64,000 nucleotides of DNA, from NCBI GenBank assembly GCA_019096065.1, contig JAGUCH010000001.1, positions 11,160,001 to 11,224,000 of the forward strand, written 5' to 3'. Below, piece by piece: positions 51,201 through 59,797 of this stretch. The notes under the pieces are model-generated. The model made no database searches and was not told the DNA's origin. It saw only the letters and a program-made list of their open reading frames with translations. The position numbers and the translations under genes were made by a program. Position 1 is the first letter of the stretch, and each line of letters begins with the position of its first letter. Source of the stretch: Paracyclopina nana. Its lineage: Eukaryota > Arthropoda > Copepoda > Cyclopoida > Cyclopettidae.

Positions 51201-53258
51201 TCCCCAGCTACTCTTGCAGTTGAAGCTGAATTTTAAACGCGAGTGAACGATTCAAAATATTTACTAGCTAAAGGATATGATTTCAACGAATAGTGATACA
51301 TTTCATAGCAGCTGGAATCAAATTTTGGTTCCAGCAGCTCAGCAGCTTTTGGCTGCCTTGTCTTCAAGTGGAATTGGCATTGCTGAGTACTCAGCACTCT
51401 TCTGGAACAGAAATAGGTAAACAAACATTTGTTTTCCACTTGGTAACGATATTTGTTCTCATGGAGGCACCACAAATTCCATAATTGTGCAAGATAAGGC
51501 TGTTGAGAGCTAGGGTACAAATAGTACTTGTTATTTTATTCCAAAATAGCTACTTTTACTCTTTAAAACTTTGTCTCATATAATTGACTGTTTTTGAATA
51601 TGCCTCTCTTTTGTTATAAAGAAGTGCTATTGCTGATAGTAATGGTCAAAAATCATGAAAAATGGCCACATTTGTTTAGAAGTAGGTGGAATTCCTAGAA
51701 TAAAGGCCTCTTTCAAAGACTGCTGCGGGAAAAAGAAAGCGGCCTTTCCCAAGCACACATTTGGAAATCTAGGTCATGCAGGAGCGAGCAAGAAAGGAAA
51801 GCTCTTGGTGTTGCTAAGGCCAAAATGCTCGCGTACTATGAAAGGCCTTACGTTTGGCCTTCGATAATGCTCTGTCCAGATGCAAGTGTATGAGACCTTT
51901 GCTACACGTGTCCTCAAAATTCGGCCTTCAGTTGTGCTACTGGCCTTGAGGCTGCGTCCTTTGTTGGCCTTCAGTATATCTGGTTTGGTCGAGTTTTGCG
52001 AAAGCCTCCCTCCTGCCAACTAACATTATTCGTGCCATGGAAACGAGGCCTCGTGTGTGGCCTTTTGTGGCCATGTAGGCATCGAAATCAACATCAATCA
52101 TATGTATGTGCAGTTGTCAACAAATGGGATAAAATCTGGGTCAATACTATGCTAGTGGCGCTTTTGTGGAACATTTGGCCCCCTTCTACTATCCCATTTT
52201 TAAAGAGATTTTTAAATCTAGCTAGCTATGAATTTAAGCTGTTATTTTAAACGCTATTAAGGCCCCCATTGCTCAGGCATATATTTCGTAAGAAATACAT
52301 TGGAAGTGGCCTTTAAATATTGGTATTGCAAACAAGACCAATCTAGATCTGGTAGCTTTCCAATTTGATTGTCACGCAACCTTTTCAAAAATCACACTGG
52401 GAATTGAGTGCTCAAATGCATTTTTCTTCACTTGAACGTTCGGATCAATTTTCAAACATCTGCGATCAATTGTCGTCTTGGCGTGTTTTTGCTGTCCGTT
52501 TACCCCGGTGTGAATCCATGGGCTTTCTCCAAACATTGCCACAGATGTTCAGTGCTGCTCGAGCCATTTCAAAGAAAACAAGCGACCTTTTTTATACCCT
52601 AAAATAATATAGAATCGTGTGTCAAAATGCATCTGGATAATAGAGAGGCAAGCCTGGAAGAGGCTAGGCGCTATCTAACTGCCATTTATAGGTTAATAGC
52701 GGCATAATAAAGCTCAGCCAAACGGTATACTAATAGCGTCATTTTTCTCCCTTTACAGTGCCTCTGGAACCAATCAAGGTGCCATTGACAATCGGATTGA
52801 ACAAGCCATGGTGAGTAGAAAATATGGATGATTACCAGGCAAATGCCAAGCCTTGAGCTGCTATTCTCATGTTTTTTCGCTTGATATTAGAAATTTTTTT
52901 CGACTTGCAAGCAGTGCACATTCTTATCAAAAATGGTGAGTGAGATGCATCTCACGCCATCAATCTTGAAAAAAGCCGAGGCTGTTTCACAGTTATGCTC
53001 GCACAAGCTTGTACATTGCCTTTTGTTTTTTTGCAGGATTTGGTCAAGTCCCACTTGATGAACGCAGTTCGCAGTGAAGTTGAAGAACTGAAGGAGAAAA
53101 TTATCAAGTTGGAAGAGACCATAAGCCAACAGCAAGTTGAGCTGAGCAAGCAGCAATCCGACATGAGCCGAGAAATTGGCAAATTGCAAGCGGAAAATGA
53201 ATTCTTGAAGGGCCACGTGGGTCCCGATATTCTTGTCCAGTTGTCAAACATTCAATAA
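36294..53258 (+). CDS. bun: Bunched / TSC22-domain protein, long isoform (850 aa)
   Basis: Leucine-zipper regulator of growth and transcription; in flies the long BunA isoform promotes growth together with Madm. Exons: 36294-36685, 36831-38091, 38151-38327, 38686-38805, 38865-39193, 52759-52810, 53037-53258; phases agree and the total is 851 codons with stop. Two motifs typical of long TSC22 isoforms are present: RNTSFKITNILPSRP near residue 12, and DRFKVVKIM followed by RRGRWSVIDYPD at about residues 140-165. Residues about 190-600 are very Gln-rich. The C-terminal TSC box begins AIDNRIEQAMDLVKSHLMNA and continues as a coiled coil that is longer than usual. A 13.6-kb intron (39194-52758) holds the alternative first exons and a nested antisense gene. 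A poly(A) signal lies at 53518. Confidence 0.9.
37261..37645 (+). repeat. Gln-rich coding minisatellites in bunched
   Basis: Two in-frame tandem arrays. About 37290-37470 repeats a 33-bp unit coding QQQVVQGQVQP/S, and 37525-37645 repeats a 27-bp unit coding TVQGQVQQQ. Both keep the frame and lengthen the low-complexity Gln-rich segment, so length polymorphism would be expected. Confidence 0.8.
39306..40594 (-). CDS. Secreted kelch-repeat protein nested in the bunched intron
   Basis: Two exons, 40594-39595 and 39541-39306, joined in phase 1 across a 53-bp intron (donor ATG|GTACTT, acceptor TTTTTTAAG); 411 residues, or 402 if the start is the ATG at 40567. The second ATG directly precedes a hydrophobic signal peptide (KGLVVFLACPTFITSLLL). 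A Cys-containing segment follows (CCAECEYDCGGVSY, then CKLYRQF), resembling a PAN/apple-type module. Then come at least five kelch-like blades with GG pairs: VICGGYIGG, WMFGGYTGS, MVIGGFNAG, VVVTGGG and VIAGGRIFP. Several N-glycosylation sites (NVT, NAT, NES) fit secretion. A minus-strand AATAAA at 39210-39205 lies 96 bp after the stop. No specific orthologue is recognised; the kelch call is good, the PAN call weak. Confidence 0.8.
40595..43923 (+). other. Part of the large bunched intron, no supported exon
   Basis: AT-rich. A perfect TGACGTCA sits at 42421-42428. Open frames at 41076-41324 and 42440-42829 lack splice signals, family resemblance or good start context and are treated as chance. 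Confidence 0.55.
43842..43849 (+). promoter_or_regulatory. CRE upstream of alternative bunched exon
   Basis: Perfect TGACGTCA palindrome 75 bp before the ATG of the alternative first exon at 43924. Its position suits a proximal promoter element; function is inferred. Confidence 0.4.
43924..44558 (+). CDS. bun: Bunched alternative first exon A (predicted 302-aa isoform)
   Basis: ATG at 43924 opens 211 codons plus two bases and ends at donor GCAAG|GTAACA. Phase 2 is exactly what the TSC-box exon at 52759 requires. The encoded segment is Ser/Thr/Pro/Ala-rich with basic patches (RTRALRGRDSSASPTRR, KKLSSVSQPDLSKLM) and a cluster of cysteines near the end (CQCPTENACFSSLCCQIC). The G+C content and codon pattern are clearly coding compared with flanking intron. 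The N-terminal segment matches nothing I recognise. The frame extends upstream without a stop, so another start is possible. Confidence 0.7.
44586..44750. promoter_or_regulatory. Cluster of four CTCF-like AGRTGGC words
   Basis: AGATGGCGC at 44586-44594 (+), GCGCCACCT at 44632-44640 (AGGTGGCGC on -), TGCCATCT at 44705-44712 (AGATGGCA on -) and AGATGGCAGC at 44741-44750 (+). The two minus-strand copies share an extended CCTATAG prefix. These resemble the fly CTCF core AGRKGGCGC. They lie between alternative bunched promoters, where an insulator would be useful. Confidence 0.35.
45449..45714 (+). CDS. bun: Bunched alternative first exon B (predicted 179-aa isoform)
   Basis: ATG at 45449, 88 codons plus two bases, donor CTGCAG|GTTAGA in phase 2, matching the acceptor at 52759. 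The segment is Ser/Ala/Pro-rich (GSKRSSAAEITANFRSSGAV, LRRSSSINS, PTAPPAPSVPGSPILGG). RRSSS resembles a basophilic-kinase or 14-3-3-type site. A second ATG (MAAGSNLS) lies 14 codons in. An alternative donor at TTTTAG|GTGGAC (45668) would shorten it. Confidence 0.7.
48108..48310 (+). CDS. bun: Bunched alternative first exon C (predicted 158-aa isoform)
   Basis: ATG at 48108, 67 codons plus two bases, donor CTGGG|GTACGT in phase 2. The encoded start is MQPGHAVKLPGSGLETTL, with His/Tyr-rich and Ala/Ser-rich patches and an end NGLVKSFLG before the TSC box. The sequence just upstream (47985-48012) contains paired CAGCTG E-box words and is a plausible proximal promoter. Confidence 0.7.
50301..50410 (+). 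CDS. bun: Bunched alternative first exon D (predicted 127-aa isoform)
   Basis: ATG at 50301, 36 codons plus two bases, donor GAGGCA|GTAAGC in phase 2. It encodes MDKLLADNSENNAEQGILKR and a basic end KKKVTYDLR. It is short, but the phase and donor agree with the other bunched first exons. Confidence 0.6.
51277..51416 (+). CDS. bun: Bunched alternative first exon E (predicted 137-aa isoform)
   Basis: ATG at 51277, 46 codons plus two bases, donor AATAG|GTAAAC in phase 2. It encodes an amphipathic, Ala/Leu-rich stretch (ILVPAAQQLLAALSSSGIGI) ending EYSALFWNRN, in general style like the short hydrophobic first exons of vertebrate TSC22D1 and TSC22D3. A perfect CRE lies 246 bp upstream at 51024-51031. 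Confidence 0.55.
52627..52691 (+). CDS. bun: Possible bunched first exon F (predicted 112-aa isoform)
   Basis: ATG at 52627, 21 codons plus two bases, donor TATAG|GTTAAT in phase 2, separated from the TSC-box exon by a 67-bp intron. It encodes MHLDNREASLEEARRYLTAI, likely helical. The donor is weaker than in the other first exons, so this is tentative. Confidence 0.35.
52759..53258 (+). CDS. bun: Shared TSC-box exons of bunched
   Basis: Two exons, 52759-52810 and 53037-53258, common to all isoforms. They encode ASGTNQGAIDNRIEQAM then DLVKSHLMNAVRSEVEEL, a near match to the TSC box of TSC22 proteins, then a leucine zipper. Hydrophobic residues fall every seven positions as I-I-L-M-L-L. From LKEKI to ENEFLK there are 41 residues; the equivalent span in TSC22D1 and fly Bun is 23 as I recall. 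The terminus GPDILVQLSNIQ parallels SPEQLAQFQAQ of vertebrate proteins. Confidence 0.92.
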
Positions 53259-53517
53259 GCTTATTTTAATGCTTCTCTAGTTTAAATTGAACTTCTCTTT
53301 TTTATTATTATTACTGGCTGTGTGAGTACATTACGAAATGCTGATTTTTTTGAGGGTCTTCTTCTGCAGTTGTTGTCGTGGTCAACACAACTATTTTTTA
53401 TATATCACAGCCCCACCAACTGCACAAGTGAGCCCTGAAAAACGCCCCACCAACCATAACCACAACTCTACTACGTAAACTAATATTTTTTGGTTCATAA
53501 ACAATTTCTCCTAATAT

Positions 53518-53523
53518 AATAAA
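53518..53523 (+). terminator. Poly(A) signal of bunched
   Basis: First AATAAA after the stop codon at 53258, giving a 3' untranslated region of about 280 bases. Confidence 0.5.
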
Positions 53524-54413
53524 TCTTATGGACAAAGTTGCAATATCCTACTCTCATTTTTAAGTTGGAAATATATTTGAATAAAAAATGGGAAAAAAGT
53601 TGTATGACTAAGCTTTTTCGCGTGAAAATCGTGCTCCGGAGCAAAACTGGGGATTCACGCGATTCATCTGCGGTTATACAATACAATTCTTGGTAAACCT
53701 GCTTACCCAAGTGAGGTAAGAGTGTCAATTGCATAAGTATTAATGTCTGTAAGGACTTTTCATGTGAATTGAAGAGCTTCATTTTTTCACCGCGAAGAAT
53801 TACCAAATACAGCTCGTATACTCTATTTGTGGCCTTGTACAAATCGGAGAACAATTGTCAAGCTTCATTGATCGATACAAGGCTGGCCAGGAATCATGGT
53901 CTGCATGCCATTGGCAGGAATAGGCATAAATGCCGGCAACAAATATCCGTTATCTTCCTTATTCATTGGATGTTGTTGAAACTTTACATTGCAAAAATTG
54001 TCAAGTAATATAAATTCACAGCATCAGCACGTTTATGGCGTATTAGAAAAACATTTCAATTTGGTGTCAAGCGAAGGGAATTATCCCATCAAGTCAAGAA
54101 TGAGGCATTGTTCATGCTGCAAAATTGTTTTAGTTGGTTGCATCCTTGTGTAAGTGATTCTTCCTGGTTTCCACAGTGGCTTTCACATTGATTAATTATT
54201 TTTCGGAAGGTTCAGTTAACGGCCCCGCAACCTTTCTTCCTTGCGTGCTTATGAATTGAGAGCAAGTAAGTTATGGCTTCCTAGAAAATCCTTTTTTGCT
54301 CGGTGGCAAACTTTCCTCCATTTTCAAACGAATCTGACATTTGGTCAAGAAACTTGACGGTTGCTCACTAAAGTGAAATGTCAAGTTCGCCTGAATTAAG
54401 TTTGCCATAGAGA
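53524..54413. other. Intergenic DNA between bunched and the DUR3-like gene
   Basis: AT-rich, with no supported exon, and presumably holding the DUR3-like promoter. Open frames on both strands are short and lack coding character. Confidence 0.5.
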
Positions 54414-57400
54414 ATGCAAGAAAGGCTTGTTCAGTCTCTTGGGAGAGGTTTAGCCATAAAGATGCTTAGTATATTGCTTTTGCTTGTAAGCTTAGCCCAT
54501 GGGGACCTTTTATCTGAAGGCAGACATGAGAAATCCCTGGACTGTGCCTCACAATTGGTCCAATCCACAAGAAAGCAGATTCTGGACGCGAAAAGTCAGA
54601 CTCAGGGCGTGAACCCAACTGTGGGCATTGGGGAAGCCATTTTGATATTTGGCATTGTGGGGGCAATCTCTCTGGTCATTGCCACAGCTTTCCGACAAAT
54701 CCGGAAAACTATTTACAAGGATTCAGCCAATCTGGACACTGCATTTGATGCTGGTGGAAATATCACCATTGGTTTGACAGCAACCACGGTGGTCTCGCAA
54801 TGGACTTGGGCTGCAACGTTACTCCAATCAACTTCGGTTGCAAGCAGCGTGAGTTATGGGTGTGCAGGCCAAAAGGAATCAAGAAGATTCGCAAAGATGT
54901 TTTCGCATGGGATCATGTGCATTGACCTTGATTGAGCTGATGTCGAACAAATTGATTTGGGTTGAAACTTTATCGGCAAACTTTCATGACACATAAAAAC
55001 TTTTGCTAGCGCGGATGTCAGAAAGAAAAACTAATCGCATTGATTATCTCAACTTTTCTGGTTATTTTTGTAAAATTGATATTTAGCTCTGATCAAGATG
55101 ATCTATAATGTAAGGTGACCCCTTATCTCAGCTGTACTTCTACACTTCATCTGACTATGCTATGGAAGGGCTTCTGACGAAAAAAGTAGAGTTCTGTGAA
55201 TCGTGAGTTTCACCAAAAAGCTGTCAGATGATAGAAAACGCCATATTTGCGCAATTCTCGAAGAAAAAATTCCATGTCTGGTAAAGCTGATTAACAGGCT
55301 CCTCCCACTCGAGCACTAAAAAATTGGCGCTAAAATCTAAATTTGAATTTCCCGCTTTTTCATTGAAGCAAGCAGCATAAGCGCCACCGCACAAATGACG
55401 AAAGAACTAAAATAAGTTTAGTGAATTAACTTGCATACTTCCGTCTAGAATTGTCATAGTGGATGGCCCTGGCTCTGATGATTTTTTATCCTGAGTGAAA
55501 AAAAACCGTACAGTATTTTAAATTAGTTTTTTGATAGCCGCTTTTTCATTTCCAGTTTGGCATCAGTGGGTCTTACTGGTATGCAGCGGGGGCATCAATC
55601 CAGATCATTTTATTTGCCATTCTGTCAATCATGTTCAATATCCATGCCCCTGGAGCCAAAACATTCCTTCAAGTCATCAGGGCCCGATTCGGCCTACGGA
55701 CCCATTCCATCTTTTGCTGTTTTGCCTTCTTCACCAATCTTGTGGTCACCTTGATGCTCATGCTTGGTGGCACAGCTGTTTTGACCAGTCTGGTCAAGGG
55801 CTTGAGTCCAGAACTGGCATCCATGCTTTTAGCAATTGTCATTGGGAGCTACACTCTCGTTGGAGGTGTTGGCGCCGTGTTCTACGTATCTTACTTTAAT
55901 TGTGCTCTCATGTTCATAATTATCCTGGTGCTGATTGTAGAAATATTTTACAATCCCTACCAAAACCCTAACAACCCGTTTGGCAGCTCCACTTCACTGT
56001 ACCAATTTGTGACATGTTGGAAAGCGCCCGATTCAAATGCACAAAATAGCTACATGACCTTCTTCTCATCCCGAGGCCTCATCTTTGGCATCATCAACAT
56101 TGTGGGCAACTTTGGAGCTGTATTTTGCGACCAGGCTTATTGGCAGAGCTCTGTTGCTGCCAAGCCCATTCAAGTAAGAGAAAATAACTGGCGAATGCCC
56201 TCAGCAGAGCATAATGTGAATTTTTAAGAGGGAAATTCTGCGAGAGTGCTCAAAGGCCATTTCATAAACTGCAACAAAGCAGGAGCCTCAAGCTATTTGC
56301 CAATCTTTGTTGCCTTAATGAAAGTAGTTTTTTGCTTCAACCTTACTTTTGATAGGGAGTTTGGGGATTCATTGCTGGTGGATTGGCCTGGTTTTCCATT
56401 CCCTTTGCGCTGGCCACTACCATGGGATTGGCTTACTTAGGGCTCTCAAGTGCCCAAGGATATCCATTATTGACTGATGATGATGTTGCGAAAGGTAAAG
56501 GAGTAGAGTTAATCATTTATATGGAGCCAGCTGACGAGAGCCACAATTTCAGGCCTATCAGCACCTCTGGTGGCTCAGAAATTGCTTGGCACCACTGGTG
56601 AGTATGCCATTATAGTTTTGGTGCTTATGGCTGTCATGTCGACAGCATCAGCTGAAATTATGGCTGTAACATCAATCATCATCTATGACATCTACCAAGT
56701 GTATATAGAGCCTTTCAGAAGTGACCTTGAAGAAGGAGAGTGCATTTTGTGCAGAAATCTATTGGCCCAGTGTGTATGTATCAATGGCAAAAAATGCAAA
56801 GAGTGCAAGGTAGTACATTCAACTAAGAGACTGAGCCTGTCATCAAAAGTTTTGCTCAATTCTTGCAGAGAGATGATAAGAAAATTGTGGAATTTCAAGG
56901 AATCATGAAACCCCATTACACTTGCACATTGCACAAGGAGTTTAGAGAGTATCAAGACAAATTGCTGGCCAAGAAAAACTGGGCCATAATTGGTTGCACT
57001 TTCTTCATCATTCCCCTGGTTTTGGTGGGCTGGTCAATAAATCTGAATTTGGGCTGGACTTACTACTTCATGGGAGTTTTGATCTCTTCTGGGGTCATTC
57101 CCATTATCTTTGCTATGACTTGGCCCAGGGCTTCTTCACAGGGCATGATCAGTGGAATATTAACTGGGTGTATTAGTGGCATTTCATCTTGGCTGGCATA
57201 TACAGCCATTTTTGAGGGTGGACTGGGTGATTTCATTGCAAATACAGGAAAAGTGAGTTTTCAAGCAAGATTTGAGTTGGATGGAGCTAGTGCGATAAGT
57301 CATGATTGAATGCTTTCAGGACTTTCCCATGCTAGTGGGAAATGTGGTATCTATTGTGGTTGGTGGGGTGGTATGCTTTGTGGTTTCAATTTTTACAAGG

Positions 57401-57961
57401 AAGAAGCTGACAGCTGAAGAAGTCATTCTGGAGTGGGAGAAAACAAGGAACATTGACAACCCCATCAATCCTTGGAATGAAATATTCAAGGCATTTATAG
57501 TCCATTATTTGTCCTAAAATCAGTTTGTCTCAGTTGATCTTGGTTCATGTCAATCTGTCTCGGTTTGCAATTGAAGCATTTTTTTTTCTTTCCAGAGAGA
57601 CTTGGGGCTAAAAAAGCTGACTACTTACCATGATAGGCCAACTTTGGAGCAAATGAGGGATCGTTACAAGACCACAATAATCATAGCCATTTCTTCCGGC
57701 ATCTTTTTCTCAGCCATGCTCATCGTGATTTGGCCCAGCTTAATGCTCGTGTATGAAGTTGTCTCATCTTCTGGTTTCGAGATTTGGTCCTCAGTTTGCA
57801 GAGGCTGGGTGTTTGTGGCAGCAATTTTCATCATTGTCGTGCCTCTGTATGAAGACACCCAGAATGTCAAACTGTTCAACCAGGGGACTAAGCCGACCAA
57901 TTACAAAGTTGAAGACAAAATTGTAGTGTCAGCTATAGCAGTGGAGGAAAGTCAGGAATAA
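54414..57961 (+). CDS. DUR3: DUR3-like urea/sodium-solute symporter (789 aa)
   Basis: Polytopic plasma-membrane transporter of the sodium:solute symporter (SLC5-type) superfamily, DUR3 branch, which imports urea and related solutes. Exons: 54414-54848, 55556-56173, 56356-56494, 56553-56809, 56869-57252, 57320-57490, 57596-57961; 789 residues. DUR3-type motifs include VVSQWTWAATLLQSTSVASS, FGISGSYWYAAGASIQ, NIHAPGAKTFLQVIRARFG, VLVLMAVMSTASAEIMAVTS, and IDNPINPWNEIF followed by RDLGLKK. About 14-15 hydrophobic helices are visible, and the first ATG is followed by a signal-peptide-like stretch. A cytoplasmic loop has a Cys-rich cluster (residues about 465-485). Intron 6 seems to use a GC donor. 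The stop codon lies inside an AATAAA (57957-57962). Confidence 0.88.
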
Positions 57962-58128
57962 AAGCACAAATTGGTAGCATTAAGAGCTTAGCTGAAGCAT
58001 TAGAAAGCAATTATCTCCAAATGCCGAAATGCAAATGAACTCACAAGGATAATTTTAAGGAAAAGGGAATTTTTCTGTTCTTTATTAGGAGAATGTAGTT
58101 GTGGTGCCAATCAAAGATAGTCGTCTTC

Positions 58129-58323
58129 ATGCGTTTGACCACAGCCGCAGTGGTGCTATTTGTTTTAAGGTGTCCCTCGATGGCCACTGTCCACACACTC
58201 GAAGAGATACTCGATCGTAAAGGCCAACCATTCGACAGCAGCTTGGCGGCCAATCTTAACAATGAGAAATATCTAATTGGCCGTTTGCCCAGATGCCTTA
58301 TGCTCACGACTGTAAAGGCATAA
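58129..58323 (+). CDS. Candidate small secreted peptide (64 aa)
   Basis: The ATG at 58129 opens MRLTTAAVVLFVLRC, signal-peptide-like, then an acidic/polar stretch (HTLEEILDRKGQPFD) and a basic C-terminus (LIGRLPRC). Codon use is less AT-rich than in the flanks. However, the region lies between the DUR3-like and NDRG stops and probably overlaps the NDRG 3' untranslated region on the other strand (TTTATT at 58081). There is no family match and no clear promoter or poly(A) signal of its own. Could be chance. Confidence 0.3.
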   Translation: MRLTTAAVVLFVLRCPSMATVHTLEEILDRKGQPFDSSLAANLNNEKYLIGRLPRCLMLTTVKA

Positions 58324-58721
58324 TTGGTCTTGACCGACTCACGTCATCTCAAAATAGCCTAGCGGTCTGGTCAACGCTTTCAGCATACGGCTTTCATTTT
58401 CAGCTCAGCCATTCCATTGCACTCCAATAATATGATGCCTAACAAAGTTTGATTGCAAATTACTTGCTGATTTCCTTTTCCTAACGGCCAAGCCGAGCAC
58501 TTTGGTAACCAAAGACTTCCTTCTTGCTGCATATATCACGTTATGAAAGGAAATCAAAATGAAAGCAGAGCACGAGAAAAGATAGAGAGTATAGAGTTTC
58601 GTCTTTAAAATATTGAGGAGGACAGATATGTGTGTGTTTAATGTCGATTATAACTATCAATATGTAGTACATCAAATTATAGTAGCAGAGTTCTTCCCAT
58701 ATCATCAATTGCCAAGGAGGA

Positions 58722-59797
58722 TCAGTTGGCGCCAGTCAAAGACAGCCTCCGAATGTTGGGCTTGTCGTACTCCTCCATGGACATCCTGCGGCCGCCCAAA
58801 GAGTCCCTGGATGACCTTCGCTCCACATTGGGCAAGTCCACTGAGGTGAGCCAGCCAAGGCCCTTGACGAAGAGCAAAATTGAATTGGCCAATTTGCCAG
58901 GTGCCTCATCCATGACCGTGAAGACATCGTCGATCTTCAGCATGGACGTCTTGGTCTTGTCACAGTAGCCGAAAATGGCCTCCATGCCCTTCACATGGCC
59001 GTCAGCCTTGGCCCCAGCCACGAGCATGGTTTCGCAGCGCAATGACTTTTCGATGGTGGGCACGATGTTGGAACGGTTCATGAAAGCTCCCACATACTTG
59101 GACACATTGGCCTGGTTCATCTGCTTTTGGTCTGCAGTCAAGGGCTTCTCTGTGAGCCTGAAGCTCTTCACACGATCCTTCATAATATTGAAGAAGTTGT
59201 ATTTTGATTTGAACAAATGAATGCCTTTTTGAGCAAGTTACCACAAGGTTGTCAATGATGGTCGGTGCAGCTTCATTGGGATTGATGCAGACAATGCCAA
59301 GGCACCTGGAGACGTGCATAGCCCCAAACCTGAGCATAATGTTGGCACCTGCACCTTCACCCAGGCCAACCACACATTTGACTCTCAAATGGTCAAGCAC
59401 GTTGACCAAGTCCTCTCCAATTTCCTGCATGGTGGGAAAAGGCCCATCCAAGTCAGGTGCTCCATCTTCTTGCCCAACCAAATCCACGTGGATGAAGACG
59501 GCCTTTTCACGAATCAAGGACATGGCAGGGGAATTGACAAATCTGATTGAGGTACGAAATACTGGCGAAAAGTGGCACGTAATGATGTTTAGAATTGTAC
59601 CTAAGCCAGGTGGAGTGGTTTACCCCTGTGTCATGGACAGTGAGGAAGGCGCAAAAGTTGTCCTTGGTCTCCTTACTTTGGGCCAGGGACAGGTCACCCT
59701 GGACCCAGACACTCAAAGCTCCAATCCTCTCAGTAGGGATGATGTAGTGGGATACAACATCGCAAGCTGGAACACTCTCTTGGTTTCCGTCTCCCAT
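58722..59797 (-). CDS. NDRG: NDRG-family protein (317 aa)
   Basis: Catalytically inactive alpha/beta-hydrolase of the N-myc downstream-regulated family, linked to differentiation and stress signalling. Exons: 59797-59601, 59542-59242, 59177-58722, phases consistent (318 codons with stop). Family features: VWVQGDLSLAQSKET, AFLTVHDTGVNHSTWLRFVN, HVDLVGQEDGAPDL, FPTMQEIGEDLVNVLDHL, GLGEGAGANIMLRFG and ETMLVAGAKADGHV. The nucleophile motif GEGAG lacks serine, as expected. It most resembles the invertebrate ZK1073.1-type subgroup as I remember it. The 64-bp intron 59178-59241 (GTG|GTAACT to TATGAAG) explains an apparent frame change. The C-terminal tail is basic and Ser-rich (RRSSRDSLGGRRMSMEEY, NIRRLSLTG), with likely phosphorylation sites. 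A minus-strand AATAAA at 58086-58081 would give a 640-bp 3' untranslated region. Confidence 0.88.

Noticed and set aside
59002-59241. Apparent frameshift in the NDRG gene (open frame running past 59242 in a different frame)
   Set aside because: A 64-bp intron (59178-59241) with GTAACT and GAAG borders restores the family sequence, so no frameshift is needed.
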